DNA from: VXMO01 sp965205915
GTDB lineage: Bacteria > Chloroflexota > Dehalococcoidia > UBA6926
DNA length: 64,000 bases
Reading direction: 5' to 3'
Assembly (NCBI GenBank): GCA_965205915.1
Contig: OZ242191.1
Coordinates: 248,001-312,000, forward strand
Positions within the stretch are counted from its first letter, which is position 1. Every line of letters starts with the position of its first letter. The notes under the pieces were generated by a model. That model worked only from the letters and a program-made list of their open reading frames with translations. It was not told the origin of the DNA and ran no database searches. The translations under genes and the position numbers were made by a program. Of this stretch, positions 55,176 to 63,981 are shown piece after piece.

Positions 55176-55561
55176 TCAGGAATCAGACGTTTGCTTGACG
55201 TGCCATTCCAGCCAGGAACGTAGTTCTGCGGAATTGAACGTGTTGGTCTCAAACAGGCGCATGAAAAAGGCGTGCGCCTCCTCATTGTCGACTTCAATGA
55301 AACTGCCGTTCATGCGTAGAAACGCGTCAGTGCCGAAGAACGCGATTCGCTTGTTACCGTCAACGAAAGCATGATTCATGGCCAGGCTCTCCATGAGCGC
55401 AGCCGCTTCATCTAGCGGTCGTCGTAATAGCCGATTTGAGGACGATAGAGTGCCGATTCAAGCGCTGATCGGCTCAGCAAGCCGGGCTCGCCGCCCCATA
55501 ATTCAATGCCTCTACGATGGATCGCAACGCACTGATCGAACGTCAGGAAAAGTCGGCTCAC
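55176..55561 (-). pseudogene. doc: Doc/Fic-type toxin, frameshifted
   Basis: A GTG at 55561 overlaps the antitoxin stop (GTGA). The first frame reads FDQCVAIHRRGIELWGGEPG, ALESALYRPQIGYYDDR and stops at 55412; one base off, the protein continues LDEAAALMESLAMNHAFVDG and NKRIAFFGTDAFLRMNG to the stop at 55176. HAFVDGNKR is the Fic active-site motif (HxFx[D/N]GNKR). Doc toxins phosphorylate or otherwise block EF-Tu. The shift near 55420 separates the N-terminal part from the catalytic motif, so the toxin is probably dead unless the base is a sequence error. Confidence 0.8.
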
Positions 55562-55782
55562 TGCGCCAGCAACTCTCCCAGACGCCGGTTCTTCTTCATG
55601 CTGGCCTCGTAGTGCGCCATCACTTCTTCGTCCGGCGCGTGGCGCGGGCGGTTGTCCACAAATGCCGTGACGGCCTCTTCCACCACGTCGCCCACCGGGC
55701 GCTGTTGCGCCCGCGCAATCTCTCGGATCGACTGCGCCACTTCCGGGGAAACCTGGCAGGACAACTCTTGTCGCGCGACCAT
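55558..55782 (-). CDS. Antitoxin of the Doc pair
   Basis: The 74-residue protein starts at ATG 55782 after TAGGAG. Its first part (ELSCQVSPEVAQSIREIARA) resembles a ribbon-helix-helix segment for DNA binding and the charged tail (HAPDEEVMAHYEASMKKNRR) would cover the toxin. Overlap of its TGA with the Doc GTG shows a co-translated pair. It appears intact although the toxin is frameshifted. Confidence 0.7.
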   Translation of the reverse strand: MVARQELSCQVSPEVAQSIREIARAQQRPVGDVVEEAVTAFVDNRPRHAPDEEVMAHYEASMKKNRRLGELLAQ

Positions 55783-56067
55783 CGTAGGCTCCTAATGCAT
55801 CGTGTCTAAGCCTGAAAGGGCATCGTATTGACACCGCCCCCTCATTGTACTAACGTCGCCGACCGTCATCAAGGAGCGCCCCGTCTCTGTCCTCGGCAAA
55901 CGTGGAACCGCGAATCCGTCTAACCTTGCCCAGGATACCCGCCCCGAACAAGCAAAACGAAAAGGCTGCCGCCGAACTTCCCGCGCGGGAGTTGCTGGAG
56001 CGGCTTGGGAGATCTCGCCCTTTTTCGTTGCTTGGCCAAGCGATCCGGGCCGCGAACCGGGAAAAAT

Positions 56068-56565
56068 CTACTCTTCGAGAACGAGATCCCCGCTCCGGCC
56101 GCCGGACTTGGACACCAGCCGTACTGCCTCGACGCGCATTGTGCGGTCGATGGCTTTGCACATGTCATAGACGGTTAGACCGGCGACACTGACTGCCGTT
56201 AACGCCTCCATCTCTGCGCCTGTCTGCCCTGTCGTGCGGACTGTGGCCTCGATTTCCACGCTTGCGCCATCCTCGCCGGGTGTCAGTTCTACGCCTACGA
56301 ATGAGAGCGGGAGTGTGTGGCATAGGGGGATTAGTTCGGCGGTGCGTTTGGCGGCCATGACACCCGCTAACTGCGCGACGGATAGCACGTCGCCCTTGGG
56401 CGTTGTCTGGTCGCGGATGGCCGTGAGAGTTTCGGGGGACATGACCACCCTGCCCCGCGCAACGGCCTCGCGCCGTGTCACGTCCTTGTCGCCAACGTCC
56501 ACCATGCGAGGGCCCGCGGTCGGATCGACGTGGGACAGTTGGCCGGGGTTGTCTTGATCAGCCAT
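56068..56565 (-). CDS. moaC: Cyclic pyranopterin monophosphate synthase MoaC
   Basis: The 165-residue protein has the MoaC motifs MVDVGDKDVTRREAVARG, KRTAELIPLCHTLPLSFVGV and EMEALTAVSVAGLTVYDMCK with the conserved lysine and histidine residues. It converts the MoaA product to cyclic pyranopterin monophosphate in molybdenum cofactor synthesis. It follows moaA by about 20 bases on the same strand. Confidence 0.97.
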   Translation of the reverse strand: MADQDNPGQLSHVDPTAGPRMVDVGDKDVTRREAVARGRVVMSPETLTAIRDQTTPKGDVLSVAQLAGVMAAKRTAELIPLCHTLPLSFVGVELTPGEDGASVEIEATVRTTGQTGAEMEALTAVSVAGLTVYDMCKAIDRTMRVEAVRLVSKSGGRSGDLVLEE

Positions 56566-56585
56566 CAGAAAGCGCGGGACTCGGC

Positions 56586-57632
56586 CTAGCCGCCGATGTG
56601 ATACATCTCGACGCGCTCGCGCTTCTCGCCCGCAAGCGCGTCGGTCTCGTCGGTGCGCTCATCTGAATAGCGGTCCGTCCGCTGCTCCCACACGCCGGTG
56701 ATGAGCGAAATAATCTCGTCGTCCGACGCGCCATCACGTAGCGGAGCGCGCAGATCATGGCCCTCGCCGGTGAACAGGCAGGTGTAGAGCTTGCCGTCCG
56801 TGGAGAGACGGGCGCGTGTGCAGTCGTCACAGAACGGCTCCGACACCGATGAGATAAATCCGATTTCGCCCGTCCCATCCTCATATGCGTACCGTGACGA
56901 GGTCTCGCTGCGGTAGTTGCGGTCGATGGGAATGATGGGCGTCTCGGCGTTGATGAGGGCGGCAAGCTCCTTGCTCGGCACCACCTCTTCCAGTTTCCAG
57001 CCGTTGATCGTGCCAACATCCATGTACTCGATGAACCGCACGATCTTGTCCGTGCCCTTGAAATACCTGGCGAGGTCCGCAACGAAGTTGTCGTTGATGC
57101 CGCGCTGCACGACGCTGTTGATCTTGATGGGGCCGAGGCCGGCGTCTTCCGCCGCCTGAATCGCTTCCAGCACACGATCCACGCCAAAGCCGCGACCGTT
57201 CATGCGCTTGAATGTCTCATCGTCCAGGCTGTCCAGGCTGATCGTCACACGACGCAGACCGGCCTCTTGCAGTTCCTTTGCCATTGGCGGCAGCAGGTAG
57301 CCGTTCGTCGTAAGCGAGAGGTCTTGTATGCCATCGACGGCAGCGAGTTTGCGAATCAACTCCGGTAGATCGCGCCTTAGCAGCGGCTCGCCACCTGTCA
57401 CCCGAATCTTGGTAACACCAAGCCCGGCAAAGATGCGGGTCAGCCGCTCGATTTCCTCAAAGGTCAGTAACTGGTCGCGCGGCAGGAACTCGTACCGCTC
57501 GCCAAAAATCTCTGCCGGCATGCAATACGCGCAGCGGAAATTACAGCGATCCGTGACGGAAATGCGTAGGTCCTGTAACAGGCGTCCGAAGACGTCCTTG
57601 ACGCTGGTTGGGGCGGTAACGGTCATGCTCAA
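56586..57632 (-). CDS. moaA: GTP 3',8-cyclase MoaA
   Basis: The 348-residue radical SAM enzyme has the N-terminal cluster motif CNFRCAYCMP (CxxxCxxC), a GGEPLLRRDLPELI motif, and the C-terminal cluster in FCDDCTRARLSTDGKLYTCL. The chain ends in Gly-Gly, as required for activity in MoaA. It makes the first pterin precursor from GTP. The ATG overlaps the rdgB stop by four bases. Confidence 0.97.
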   Translation of the reverse strand: MSMTVTAPTSVKDVFGRLLQDLRISVTDRCNFRCAYCMPAEIFGERYEFLPRDQLLTFEEIERLTRIFAGLGVTKIRVTGGEPLLRRDLPELIRKLAAVDGIQDLSLTTNGYLLPPMAKELQEAGLRRVTISLDSLDDETFKRMNGRGFGVDRVLEAIQAAEDAGLGPIKINSVVQRGINDNFVADLARYFKGTDKIVRFIEYMDVGTINGWKLEEVVPSKELAALINAETPIIPIDRNYRSETSSRYAYEDGTGEIGFISSVSEPFCDDCTRARLSTDGKLYTCLFTGEGHDLRAPLRDGASDDEIISLITGVWEQRTDRYSDERTDETDALAGEKRERVEMYHIGG

Positions 57633-58252
57633 GCGATTCCCTCGGACTGCCGCGCCACGGCAATCTCTGCGATGATTTCACGCGCCGCGCGCGCCGCCTG
57701 TCCGCGGTGGCTGAGAGCGTGCTTGGTTGTTGAATCTAGTTCGGCCACTGTCTTTCCGTGCTCCGGCACGACGAATATCGGATCGTATCCGAACCCGTTC
57801 GTCCCCCTCGGAGCTAGTCCAAGTATACCCCGCAGTTCTCCCCGCGCCATTCGCACGTCCGATTCGCCCGGATCCGCAATGATGATTACACAGCGGAACG
57901 CCGCATCACGCTGCCCTTCCGGCACGTCCGCAAGCACCCGCAATAGCAACCGCACGCGATCCTCATCTGTCTTGGCCTTGGGCGCGCCATAGCGGGCGCT
58001 GTGAACGCCGGGCGCGCCACCGAGCGCATCCACGAACAGCCCGGAATCATCCGCGAGCGCCGTGATCCCGCCCGCGTCCGCGTAAGCCCGCGCCTTGATC
58101 AGCGCGTTCTCCTCCAGCGTGTCGCCCGTCTCCGCGACCTCAATGTTCAGGCCAATATCGGCGGGCGTGACAAGCTCAACGGGCAACCCGTCCAGTAGTT
58201 CGCGAAACTCGCGCACTTTTCCGGGGTTGCCGGTGCCGACGAGGAGTTTCAT
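57629..58252 (-). CDS. rdgB: Non-canonical purine NTP pyrophosphatase RdgB/HAM1
   Basis: The 207-residue protein starts KLLVGTGNPGKVREFRELLD, contains ALADDSGLFVDALGGAPGVH and GYDPIFVVPEHGKT, and ends with the SHRGQA motif of the family. It hydrolyses ITP, dITP and XTP to monophosphates, keeping them out of nucleic acids. Translational overlap with moaA places it in the moa operon. Confidence 0.96.
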   Translation of the reverse strand: MKLLVGTGNPGKVREFRELLDGLPVELVTPADIGLNIEVAETGDTLEENALIKARAYADAGGITALADDSGLFVDALGGAPGVHSARYGAPKAKTDEDRVRLLLRVLADVPEGQRDAAFRCVIIIADPGESDVRMARGELRGILGLAPRGTNGFGYDPIFVVPEHGKTVAELDSTTKHALSHRGQAARAAREIIAEIAVARQSEGIA

Positions 58253-58281
58253 GGCTGCCCAGCTTGTGGGGGCGCAATACC

Positions 58282-59418
58282 CTACTCGGAGTGAATGGCG
58301 AAGCGATCCTCCAGACCCGTCACGATCTCCCGGAATCCGCCGTACTCAAGCTCCGTGTAGGGAAGCATGGCCGGGCCGGACCAGCCCTGCTCGCGCATGT
58401 ACAGTGCCTTCTCCTGCGCCTTGTTGCGGACGAAGTCCCACGCAGGGTTGTCGAAGAAATCGATGTAATTGCTGGAGAACTTGCCCGCCGCATTCATGGA
58501 GAACCCGAGCGACTCCACTATCGGCAGGCAGTACAGGCCCGTCACCGCCGTGTTCATCGGCACGGGCATCAGGGGCATTGTGTGGGAGCCGCGCGCGTCG
58601 CCGCCGATGTAGTGCGCCTTGGAAAACGGCGATAGCACCTCCTCCGGCGCCGGGAAGATGCCCTGGTTGCGCACGATCGCTATCGGATCGTCCTTGCCCG
58701 TGTACGTGCCCGCGATGTTGTGCAGGCGTTGCGCGGAGATCGCCACCGAGTCCTGATCGTCGTACGTCCGGGAGGTGATGCTCTCGATGCCAAACCGCTC
58801 GTTGTCGCGCAGCAGCACCGTGATCTGGTAATAATCCTCCGGCGCGTGCAGCGTCAGAATGCTGTCGCCGTCCGTGTTGTTCATGTCGATAATGTTGAAA
58901 TCGAAGCCCTTGATCATGCGGGGCAACATCAGGCCCGCGCAAAACATGGGGTCGGCAAAGCCGAGGAAAATCGGCAGGTTATACGCGCCCGGCCCGCACT
59001 TGTCCGCCGCGAAGATCATGAACGACTCCGCGGAGCGCTCGCTGTTGCCCAGCACCGGGTCATGCTCAAACTCAACCTCAGCAACGCCGGGGCCCGCGCC
59101 TCGCACGTTACCCGAAGGCGCGTCGACCAGCAGATCCTGCCCTGCCCCGTACAGCCCATATTCCTGCGCGATAGCTGTCGCGGCGAGGAAGCTGTCCCAT
59201 GCGAACTGGTGGATCTCCGTGTTGTCCTTGCCTCGCGTGTGAGACATGACGATGGCGATGTCATCGCCAACATGGAACACAAAACCATCGATAAGCAGCC
59301 CGCGATCAATGGCACCCTGCACGTCTGAGCGCACCCGGTCCAGCATCTCGTCCGTCGGCCTCGTATGACCGCCGATGGATCCAACGTCTGCTTTGATGGC
59401 CGAAAGTGTCATGCGCAT
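58282..59418 (-). CDS. fbp: Fructose-1,6-bisphosphate aldolase/phosphatase (FBPA/P)
   Basis: The ATG at 59418 follows GGGGAGG at 5 bases; a longer frame from 59517 is rejected. The 378-residue protein begins TLSAIKADVGSIGGHTRPTD and contains DIAIVMSHTRGKDNTEIHQF, LVDAPSGNVRGAGPGVAEVE and HAPEDYYQITVLLRDNERFG, the metal- and substrate-binding segments of archaeal-type class V enzymes. One active site performs both aldol condensation of triose phosphates and dephosphorylation to fructose-6-phosphate, committing carbon to gluconeogenesis. It is known from archaea and deep-branching bacteria including Chloroflexota. Confidence 0.95.
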   Translation of the reverse strand: MRMTLSAIKADVGSIGGHTRPTDEMLDRVRSDVQGAIDRGLLIDGFVFHVGDDIAIVMSHTRGKDNTEIHQFAWDSFLAATAIAQEYGLYGAGQDLLVDAPSGNVRGAGPGVAEVEFEHDPVLGNSERSAESFMIFAADKCGPGAYNLPIFLGFADPMFCAGLMLPRMIKGFDFNIIDMNNTDGDSILTLHAPEDYYQITVLLRDNERFGIESITSRTYDDQDSVAISAQRLHNIAGTYTGKDDPIAIVRNQGIFPAPEEVLSPFSKAHYIGGDARGSHTMPLMPVPMNTAVTGLYCLPIVESLGFSMNAAGKFSSNYIDFFDNPAWDFVRNKAQEKALYMREQGWSGPAMLPYTELEYGGFREIVTGLEDRFAIHSE

Positions 59419-59675
59419 AGTTATTCCTCCCCTATTTTTCTGACTGCAAGCTCCACTCGGTCGCTGCCGCATGGTAAACACGCGAGCATCGGTGGTGGCG
59501 CATCTGAATCCCCCCAAAAACGGCTATAGAAGCGCGATTTAGGCTACCAGTCACGCGTGATTCGTGTCAAAGCGCGTGCGCCGCGCCGCCACGCCGTCAA
59601 CTTGACACCGCCCTTGCGCAAATACTAGTCTTAGGCGGCTTTCGGATAGACGATATTTAGGTGGGAGGGGAACCA

Positions 59676-60524
59676 ATGCCTGAACTGCTGTATGAGAAGA
59701 ATGACGCCGAACACTACGCTACATTTACCATGAACCGCCCTGACCGGCTCAATGCCATGGGCGGCAGCATGAACGAGGAGTTGCAGATTGCGCTCCACGA
59801 TTTCAACAATGACCGCAACATGTGGGCCGGCATCGTGACCGGAAGCGGCCGCGCATTCTCCGCAGGCGCTGACCTGCGCGAGATGTCCGACCGTAACACC
59901 CGCACATCCGAGGTCAATGAGGCTTTCGACAAGGGTGAGATCGATGCCGAGGAGCGAGCGCGCCGGTTGTTCCAGATTTCCGGCGGAAACCAGGGCGGCC
60001 CCGTTGGCTCCCTCTTCCAGTTCTCCCGCTCGCCCAAGCCGTTCATCGCGGCTATCAACGGCCTGGCCGTCGGCGGCGGAACGGAGCGTGCCATCGACTG
60101 CGACATCCGCATCATCTCCACGGAGGCCTACATGGGCCTGTTCGAGGTCAAGCGGGGCATCATGCCCGGCTCCGGCATGCACATCATGCCGCGCATCGTG
60201 CCCATTGGAGAGGCGATGTACATCGGCCTGACGGCGGATCGCATTCTCCCCGCTGAGTGCCTGCGCATCGGCCTTGTCCATGAGGTCGTGGAGCCGGATC
60301 AGCTTCTGCCGCGCGCGGTTGCCATCGCCAAGTTGATTGCGGAGAACGCGCCGATCGCCGTCCAGGGCGTCAAGGCCGTCGCGCAGTTCTGGCGCAACCT
60401 GTTCATTGACGAGCACTACCAGTTCAGCGGTTGGGTCAACAAGCAGGTTGGCGGCTCAGAGGACTCCAAGGAGGGCCCGCTCGCCTTCGCAGAGAAGCGA
60501 GCCCCCAACTGGCAGAACCGCTAG
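59676..60524 (+). CDS. Enoyl-CoA hydratase/isomerase family protein
   Basis: Start ATG 59676 follows GGTGGGAGGGG. The 282-residue crotonase has the oxyanion motif IVTGSGRAFSAGADLREM, AAINGLAVGGGTERAIDCDI and a C-terminal trimerisation part with FIDEHYQFSGWVNKQ. The second conserved glutamate region shows EVKRGIMPGSGMHIMPRIVP. It probably hydrates or isomerises an acyl-CoA. It stands as a single gene ending in a strong terminator. Confidence 0.9.
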   Translation: MPELLYEKNDAEHYATFTMNRPDRLNAMGGSMNEELQIALHDFNNDRNMWAGIVTGSGRAFSAGADLREMSDRNTRTSEVNEAFDKGEIDAEERARRLFQISGGNQGGPVGSLFQFSRSPKPFIAAINGLAVGGGTERAIDCDIRIISTEAYMGLFEVKRGIMPGSGMHIMPRIVPIGEAMYIGLTADRILPAECLRIGLVHEVVEPDQLLPRAVAIAKLIAENAPIAVQGVKAVAQFWRNLFIDEHYQFSGWVNKQVGGSEDSKEGPLAFAEKRAPNWQNR

Positions 60525-60553
60525 TTTCGCGCACAACACGAACGAAGTCCGAG

Positions 60554-60593
60554 GCGGGGCGGCCTGTTGCACAGGCCGCCCCGCTCTCTTTTT
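60554..60593 (+). terminator. Rho-independent terminator after the enoyl-CoA hydratase gene
   Basis: A perfect 13-base-pair stem (60554-60566 with 60572-60584; GCGGGGCGGCCTG and its complement) with loop TTGCA is followed by TCTCTTTTT. It lies 30 bases after the stop codon. Confidence 0.93.
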
Positions 60594-60808
60594 GTCACCG
60601 TGTTGTCTTCCCCAACAGATTCAGATGCCATACAGAAATGTCTCTCTATCACGCTTGGGGCGCTCCTTTCGTTTGACCGAACAGGGGAATCTGTACCAAA
60701 ATTGTCCGCAGTAGGAGGCGTCATCGTTCAGCGACTGCGACGGACAAGAACCTCAGCTCCGGGCTGTACGAGAAACCAATGGAAAAAATTACCGACGACA
60801 CGTCACGT

Positions 60809-61558
60809 ATGAAGAGACTGATTGTTGCGGGATTGGCCATGACGGCGCTCGCTCTGCTTGTGACCGCCTCCTCAGCCTGCGCCGGAGACAGCGATACCGT
60901 CCGAATGGGGACGGAGGGGGCGTATCCGCCCTATAGCTTCGTCAACGACTCAGGCGAAATCGACGGGTTTGAGAGAGAGTTGGGCGACGAACTGTGTCAG
61001 CGCGCCGACCTTGAATGCACATGGATGACCAACGAATGGGCCACGATCATTCCCAATCTCGTGGCCGGTGACTACGACACCATCCTGGCGGGAATGAGCA
61101 TCACTGATGAGCGGGACGAGATCATTGATTTCACGCAGGCGTACTTCCCGCCCGCCCCGTCGCTCTATGTCGCCCTGTCCGGCGCGGGTGATGAGGTGGT
61201 CGACGGCAAGGTTGCCGCGCAGTTAAAGACCGTCCACGCAGATTACCTGTCCGGGTCCGGCGCGGAACTTCTTGAATACGCAGACGTAGAAGATGTCGTT
61301 GACGCCGTCCTGAACGGCGAGGCGGATGCTGCGATGTTCGATGAGGAATTCGTCCACGAAATCATCAGAGAGAACGGAGGGGCGCTGGTAATCGTGGGCC
61401 CGTCTGTGTTCCTGGACAAGGGCATTGGAATCGGGCTGCGCGAGGACGACGGCGATCTGAGGGACAAGCTGGACAGCGGCATCGAGGCGATGAAGCAGGA
61501 CGGATCCTTGAACGCCCTGATTCGGAAGTGGTTCGACGAGGACGTCAGAACGTTCTGA
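60809..61558 (+). CDS. Family 3 extracellular solute-binding lipoprotein
   Basis: The ATG at 60809 gives a signal sequence MKRLIVAGLAMTALALLVTA with SSAC as a lipobox-like end; an in-frame ATG at 60779 adds ten polar residues. The mature part has MGTEGAYPPYSFVNDSGEID, GFERELGDELCQRA, and MSITDERDEIIDFTQAYFPP, the amino-acid-binding protein pattern. It should sit on the outer membrane face and bind an amino acid or similar ligand. No permease or ATPase gene is adjacent, so its transporter is elsewhere or it serves as a sensor. Confidence 0.88.
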   Translation: MKRLIVAGLAMTALALLVTASSACAGDSDTVRMGTEGAYPPYSFVNDSGEIDGFERELGDELCQRADLECTWMTNEWATIIPNLVAGDYDTILAGMSITDERDEIIDFTQAYFPPAPSLYVALSGAGDEVVDGKVAAQLKTVHADYLSGSGAELLEYADVEDVVDAVLNGEADAAMFDEEFVHEIIRENGGALVIVGPSVFLDKGIGIGLREDDGDLRDKLDSGIEAMKQDGSLNALIRKWFDEDVRTF

Positions 61559-61682
61559 TAGGCAGCGGCTTGGGATTTCTGCTCTTGACCGACGGAGGTT
61601 CAGTACGGCTGAGCGCCCCCATCCATCATTCCCGCCCTGTTGCTCCTTCGGCTGTTTCTTCCGCCCCACCCTCGCCTTCCAT

Positions 61683-61691
61683 TGCTACACT
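61683..61691 (+). promoter_or_regulatory. Extended -10 element before aspartic protease 1
   Basis: TGCTACACT, with TG one base before a TACACT hexamer, matches an extended -10. A nearly identical ATTGCTACAATGG stands before aspartic protease 2, at a similar distance from its start, which supports a shared promoter form. Confidence 0.45.
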
Positions 61692-61727
61692 GGTTTGAGT
61701 GGCACGTCGCCGCAGGGATATTTGGTC

Positions 61728-62159
61728 ATGGCATCAACATCACGACAGCGCCGAGAGAAACAGGACACTGCGCCGCAGCAGCAACCGTCGCAGGAGGAAC
61801 AACGCTTGGGGGTTTTCTATTCCGAGTTCACCGTCCGGAACGAAGACGGCGATCGTTCGCTGGAGCTTGAGGCCATGGTGGATACCGGCGCCAGTTTCAC
61901 TATCATTCCGTCAATTCTGCTGCAATCCATCGGCATCCGCCCGCATCGCCAAGTCTCGATGAAGCTGGCTGACGGAAGTCCAGTCGAATATCCGCTGGGG
62001 CGCGCGTGGATAACCCTGGGAAGTGAGACAGAGATTGCCCTGGTGGCATTCGGGGATGATAACGCCCAACCCCTCCTCGGCGCTCACACTCTTGAGGCCT
62101 TTGCGCTGGCAGCGGATCCATTTAACGGACGGCTCGTTCCAGCCAATCTGTGGGCCTAG
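61728..62159 (+). CDS. Clan AA retropepsin-like aspartic protease 1
   Basis: The ATG at 61728 gives 143 residues; a frame from 61695 adds eleven. After a polar N-terminus (STSRQRREKQ) comes a beta-rich domain with LEAMVDTGASFTIIPSILLQ, the D-T-G-A active site of retropepsin-like proteases, and LLGAHTLEAFALAADPFNGR near the end. A single lobe with one DTG means it must dimerise to work. The tandem gene downstream is a paralogue. Confidence 0.85.
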   Translation: MASTSRQRREKQDTAPQQQPSQEEQRLGVFYSEFTVRNEDGDRSLELEAMVDTGASFTIIPSILLQSIGIRPHRQVSMKLADGSPVEYPLGRAWITLGSETEIALVAFGDDNAQPLLGAHTLEAFALAADPFNGRLVPANLWA

Positions 62160-62200
62160 ACCCGTCCGGCTCTCGCGTTAGTCCAACCTGCCCTGCCTAT

Positions 62201-62209
62201 TGCTACAAT
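62201..62209 (+). promoter_or_regulatory. Extended -10 element before aspartic protease 2
   Basis: TGCTACAAT within CCTATTGCTACAATGGCTG repeats the motif before aspartic protease 1 and lies about 35 bases before the ATG at 62244. Confidence 0.45.
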
Positions 62210-62243
62210 GGCTGAAGAGTAGGCCGTCGTGAGGACATGTGCC

Positions 62244-62681
62244 ATGTCGATACGAGCAGTCCATATTCCAGTTCGCCACCCAATGTCGTTGGAGGAGCGC
62301 CGCATGGGGATGTTCTCCGTCACTATCAGGCTGCATAGCCTGATAGACAAATCGTTCACGGATTTGTCGGCCACCGTGGACACAGGGGCCAGCTTCTCGT
62401 TGATCCCTGCCGATGTCCTGGAACGACTCGGTGTCGAGCGCACTCAACGTTCCATCTTCGAGTTTGCAGATGGCCGGATAGAACGGTACGACGTTGGCGA
62501 GTTGCGCATGTCAACCGAGGGACGGACCACTCACACTTGGGGTATTTTCGGGCCTGTCGGCACGGAACCCTTGCTTGGCTGCCACGCCCTTGAGGGCCTG
62601 ATGCTGGCCGCCGATCCGTATGCTGGCAAGCTCATACAATCTCCGGAAGACCCGCCGGGGCAGAATGGATCACAGCGCTGA
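62244..62681 (+). CDS. Clan AA retropepsin-like aspartic protease 2
   Basis: ATG 62244 gives 145 residues; a GTG at 62229 is also in frame. The active site is ATVDTGASFSLIPADVLERL, followed by FEFADGRIERYDVGELRMS and LLGCHALEGLMLAADPYAGK, parallel to the first protease in length and order. Its TGA shares a base with the threonine synthase ATG, so the two are translationally coupled. Confidence 0.85.
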   Translation: MSIRAVHIPVRHPMSLEERRMGMFSVTIRLHSLIDKSFTDLSATVDTGASFSLIPADVLERLGVERTQRSIFEFADGRIERYDVGELRMSTEGRTTHTWGIFGPVGTEPLLGCHALEGLMLAADPYAGKLIQSPEDPPGQNGSQR

Positions 62682-63910
62682 TGCCCTATTCAACATCGCT
62701 CAAGTGTAAGGAGTGCTCTCGGGAGACCGAACTCCTGCCCGTCAACGTCTGTGATTTCTGTTTCGGCCCGCTCGAGGTTCAGTACGATTACGACGCCATC
62801 GCCCGCGTCATGTCCCGTGAATCTATCAAGAACGGCCCGCACTCCATGTGGCGCTATGCCGAGCTTCTTCCCGCCGATCCGAAGAACCGGGTGGATATCA
62901 ACGCCGGTCTCACGCCGCTCATCAAGGCGGATCGCCTTGGCAAGGCGCTCGGCTTGAACGAGCTTTATCTCAAGAACGACTGCGTTAATCCGACGTACTC
63001 GTTCAAGGATCGCGTCGTCTCTGTGGCGGCCACCGCGGCCCGTGATTTCGGTTTTGACACCCTCGCCTGCGCCTCCACCGGCAATCTGGCCGGGTCCGTC
63101 GCTGCCCACGCCGCGCGCGCCGGCATCAAGTGCTATGTGTTCATTCCGGCTGATCTCGAAATCGGCAAAGTCGTGGGCGCGGCTATCTATGGCCCTACCC
63201 TCGTCGCAGTCAATGGCAGCTACGACGACGTGAACCGACTTTGCTCGGAGATCGCGGACCGATACGCTTGGGCGTTCGTCAATATCAACGTCCGTCCGTA
63301 CTACTCCGAGGGATCCAAGACCCTGGGATATGAGGCGGCGGAGCAGCTGGGATGGCGCGCGCCGGATCACGCGATCGTCCCCGCGGCGTCCGGCTCCATG
63401 TTCACCAAGATCTGGAAGGGCCTAAACGAATTCCACGACATCGGCATCATCGATGAGCCGAAGACGAAGATGCACATCGCGCAGGCGGAGGGCTCAGCGC
63501 CCATCGTTTCGGCCTACGATGCTGGCATCAAGGACATTCGCCCCGTCCGGCCCAACACTATCGCCAAGTCGCTAGCGATCGGCAATCCCGCCGACGGCTA
63601 CTACGCCCTCCAGGTTATCGAGGAGAGCAACGGCACAGGCCACACGGTCAACGACGCTGAAATTGTGGATTCCATGAAGCTGCTCGCGCAGACGGAGGGC
63701 ATCTTTGCCGAGACGGCCGGCGGCGTCACCATCGGCGTCCTGCGCAAGCTAGCCGCCAAGGGGCTCATCGGCAGGGATGAAGTGACCGTCGCCTACATTA
63801 CCGGCAACGGACTCAAGACGCAGGAAGCCGTGCAGGATGTCGCTAAGCCCGTGCATATCGACGCCTCGATGCGCGAATTTGAGGACGCCCTGAAGGCGGA
63901 GGACGCCTAA
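62681..63910 (+). CDS. thrC: Threonine synthase
   Basis: The 409-residue PLP enzyme has an N-terminal zinc-ribbon-like part (LKCKECSR, VCDFCFG), the PLP lysine in NPTYSFKDRVVSV, phosphate-binding ACASTGNLAGSVAAHAARAG, and GIFAETAGGVTIGVLRKLAA. It converts O-phosphohomoserine to threonine. The ATG overlaps the protease stop (TGATG). The next gene starts about 70 bases later. Confidence 0.95.
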   Translation: MPYSTSLKCKECSRETELLPVNVCDFCFGPLEVQYDYDAIARVMSRESIKNGPHSMWRYAELLPADPKNRVDINAGLTPLIKADRLGKALGLNELYLKNDCVNPTYSFKDRVVSVAATAARDFGFDTLACASTGNLAGSVAAHAARAGIKCYVFIPADLEIGKVVGAAIYGPTLVAVNGSYDDVNRLCSEIADRYAWAFVNINVRPYYSEGSKTLGYEAAEQLGWRAPDHAIVPAASGSMFTKIWKGLNEFHDIGIIDEPKTKMHIAQAEGSAPIVSAYDAGIKDIRPVRPNTIAKSLAIGNPADGYYALQVIEESNGTGHTVNDAEIVDSMKLLAQTEGIFAETAGGVTIGVLRKLAAKGLIGRDEVTVAYITGNGLKTQEAVQDVAKPVHIDASMREFEDALKAEDA

Positions 63911-63981
63911 CAGCAGCGCGTCGCCGCATCCGAAGAAACACAGCGCCGCAATTGGGCAATCTGGGAAAGTTGGGGGTAGAA

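Noticed and set aside
55800..56067. Possible gene between the antitoxin and moaC (plus frame 55902-56192)
   Set aside because: It is largely antisense to moaC, has no ribosome site and no recognisable domain.
59419..59517. 33-residue N-terminal extension of the fructose-bisphosphate aldolase/phosphatase
   Set aside because: Family members start at MTLSAIKADVG and a strong ribosome site precedes the ATG at 59418.
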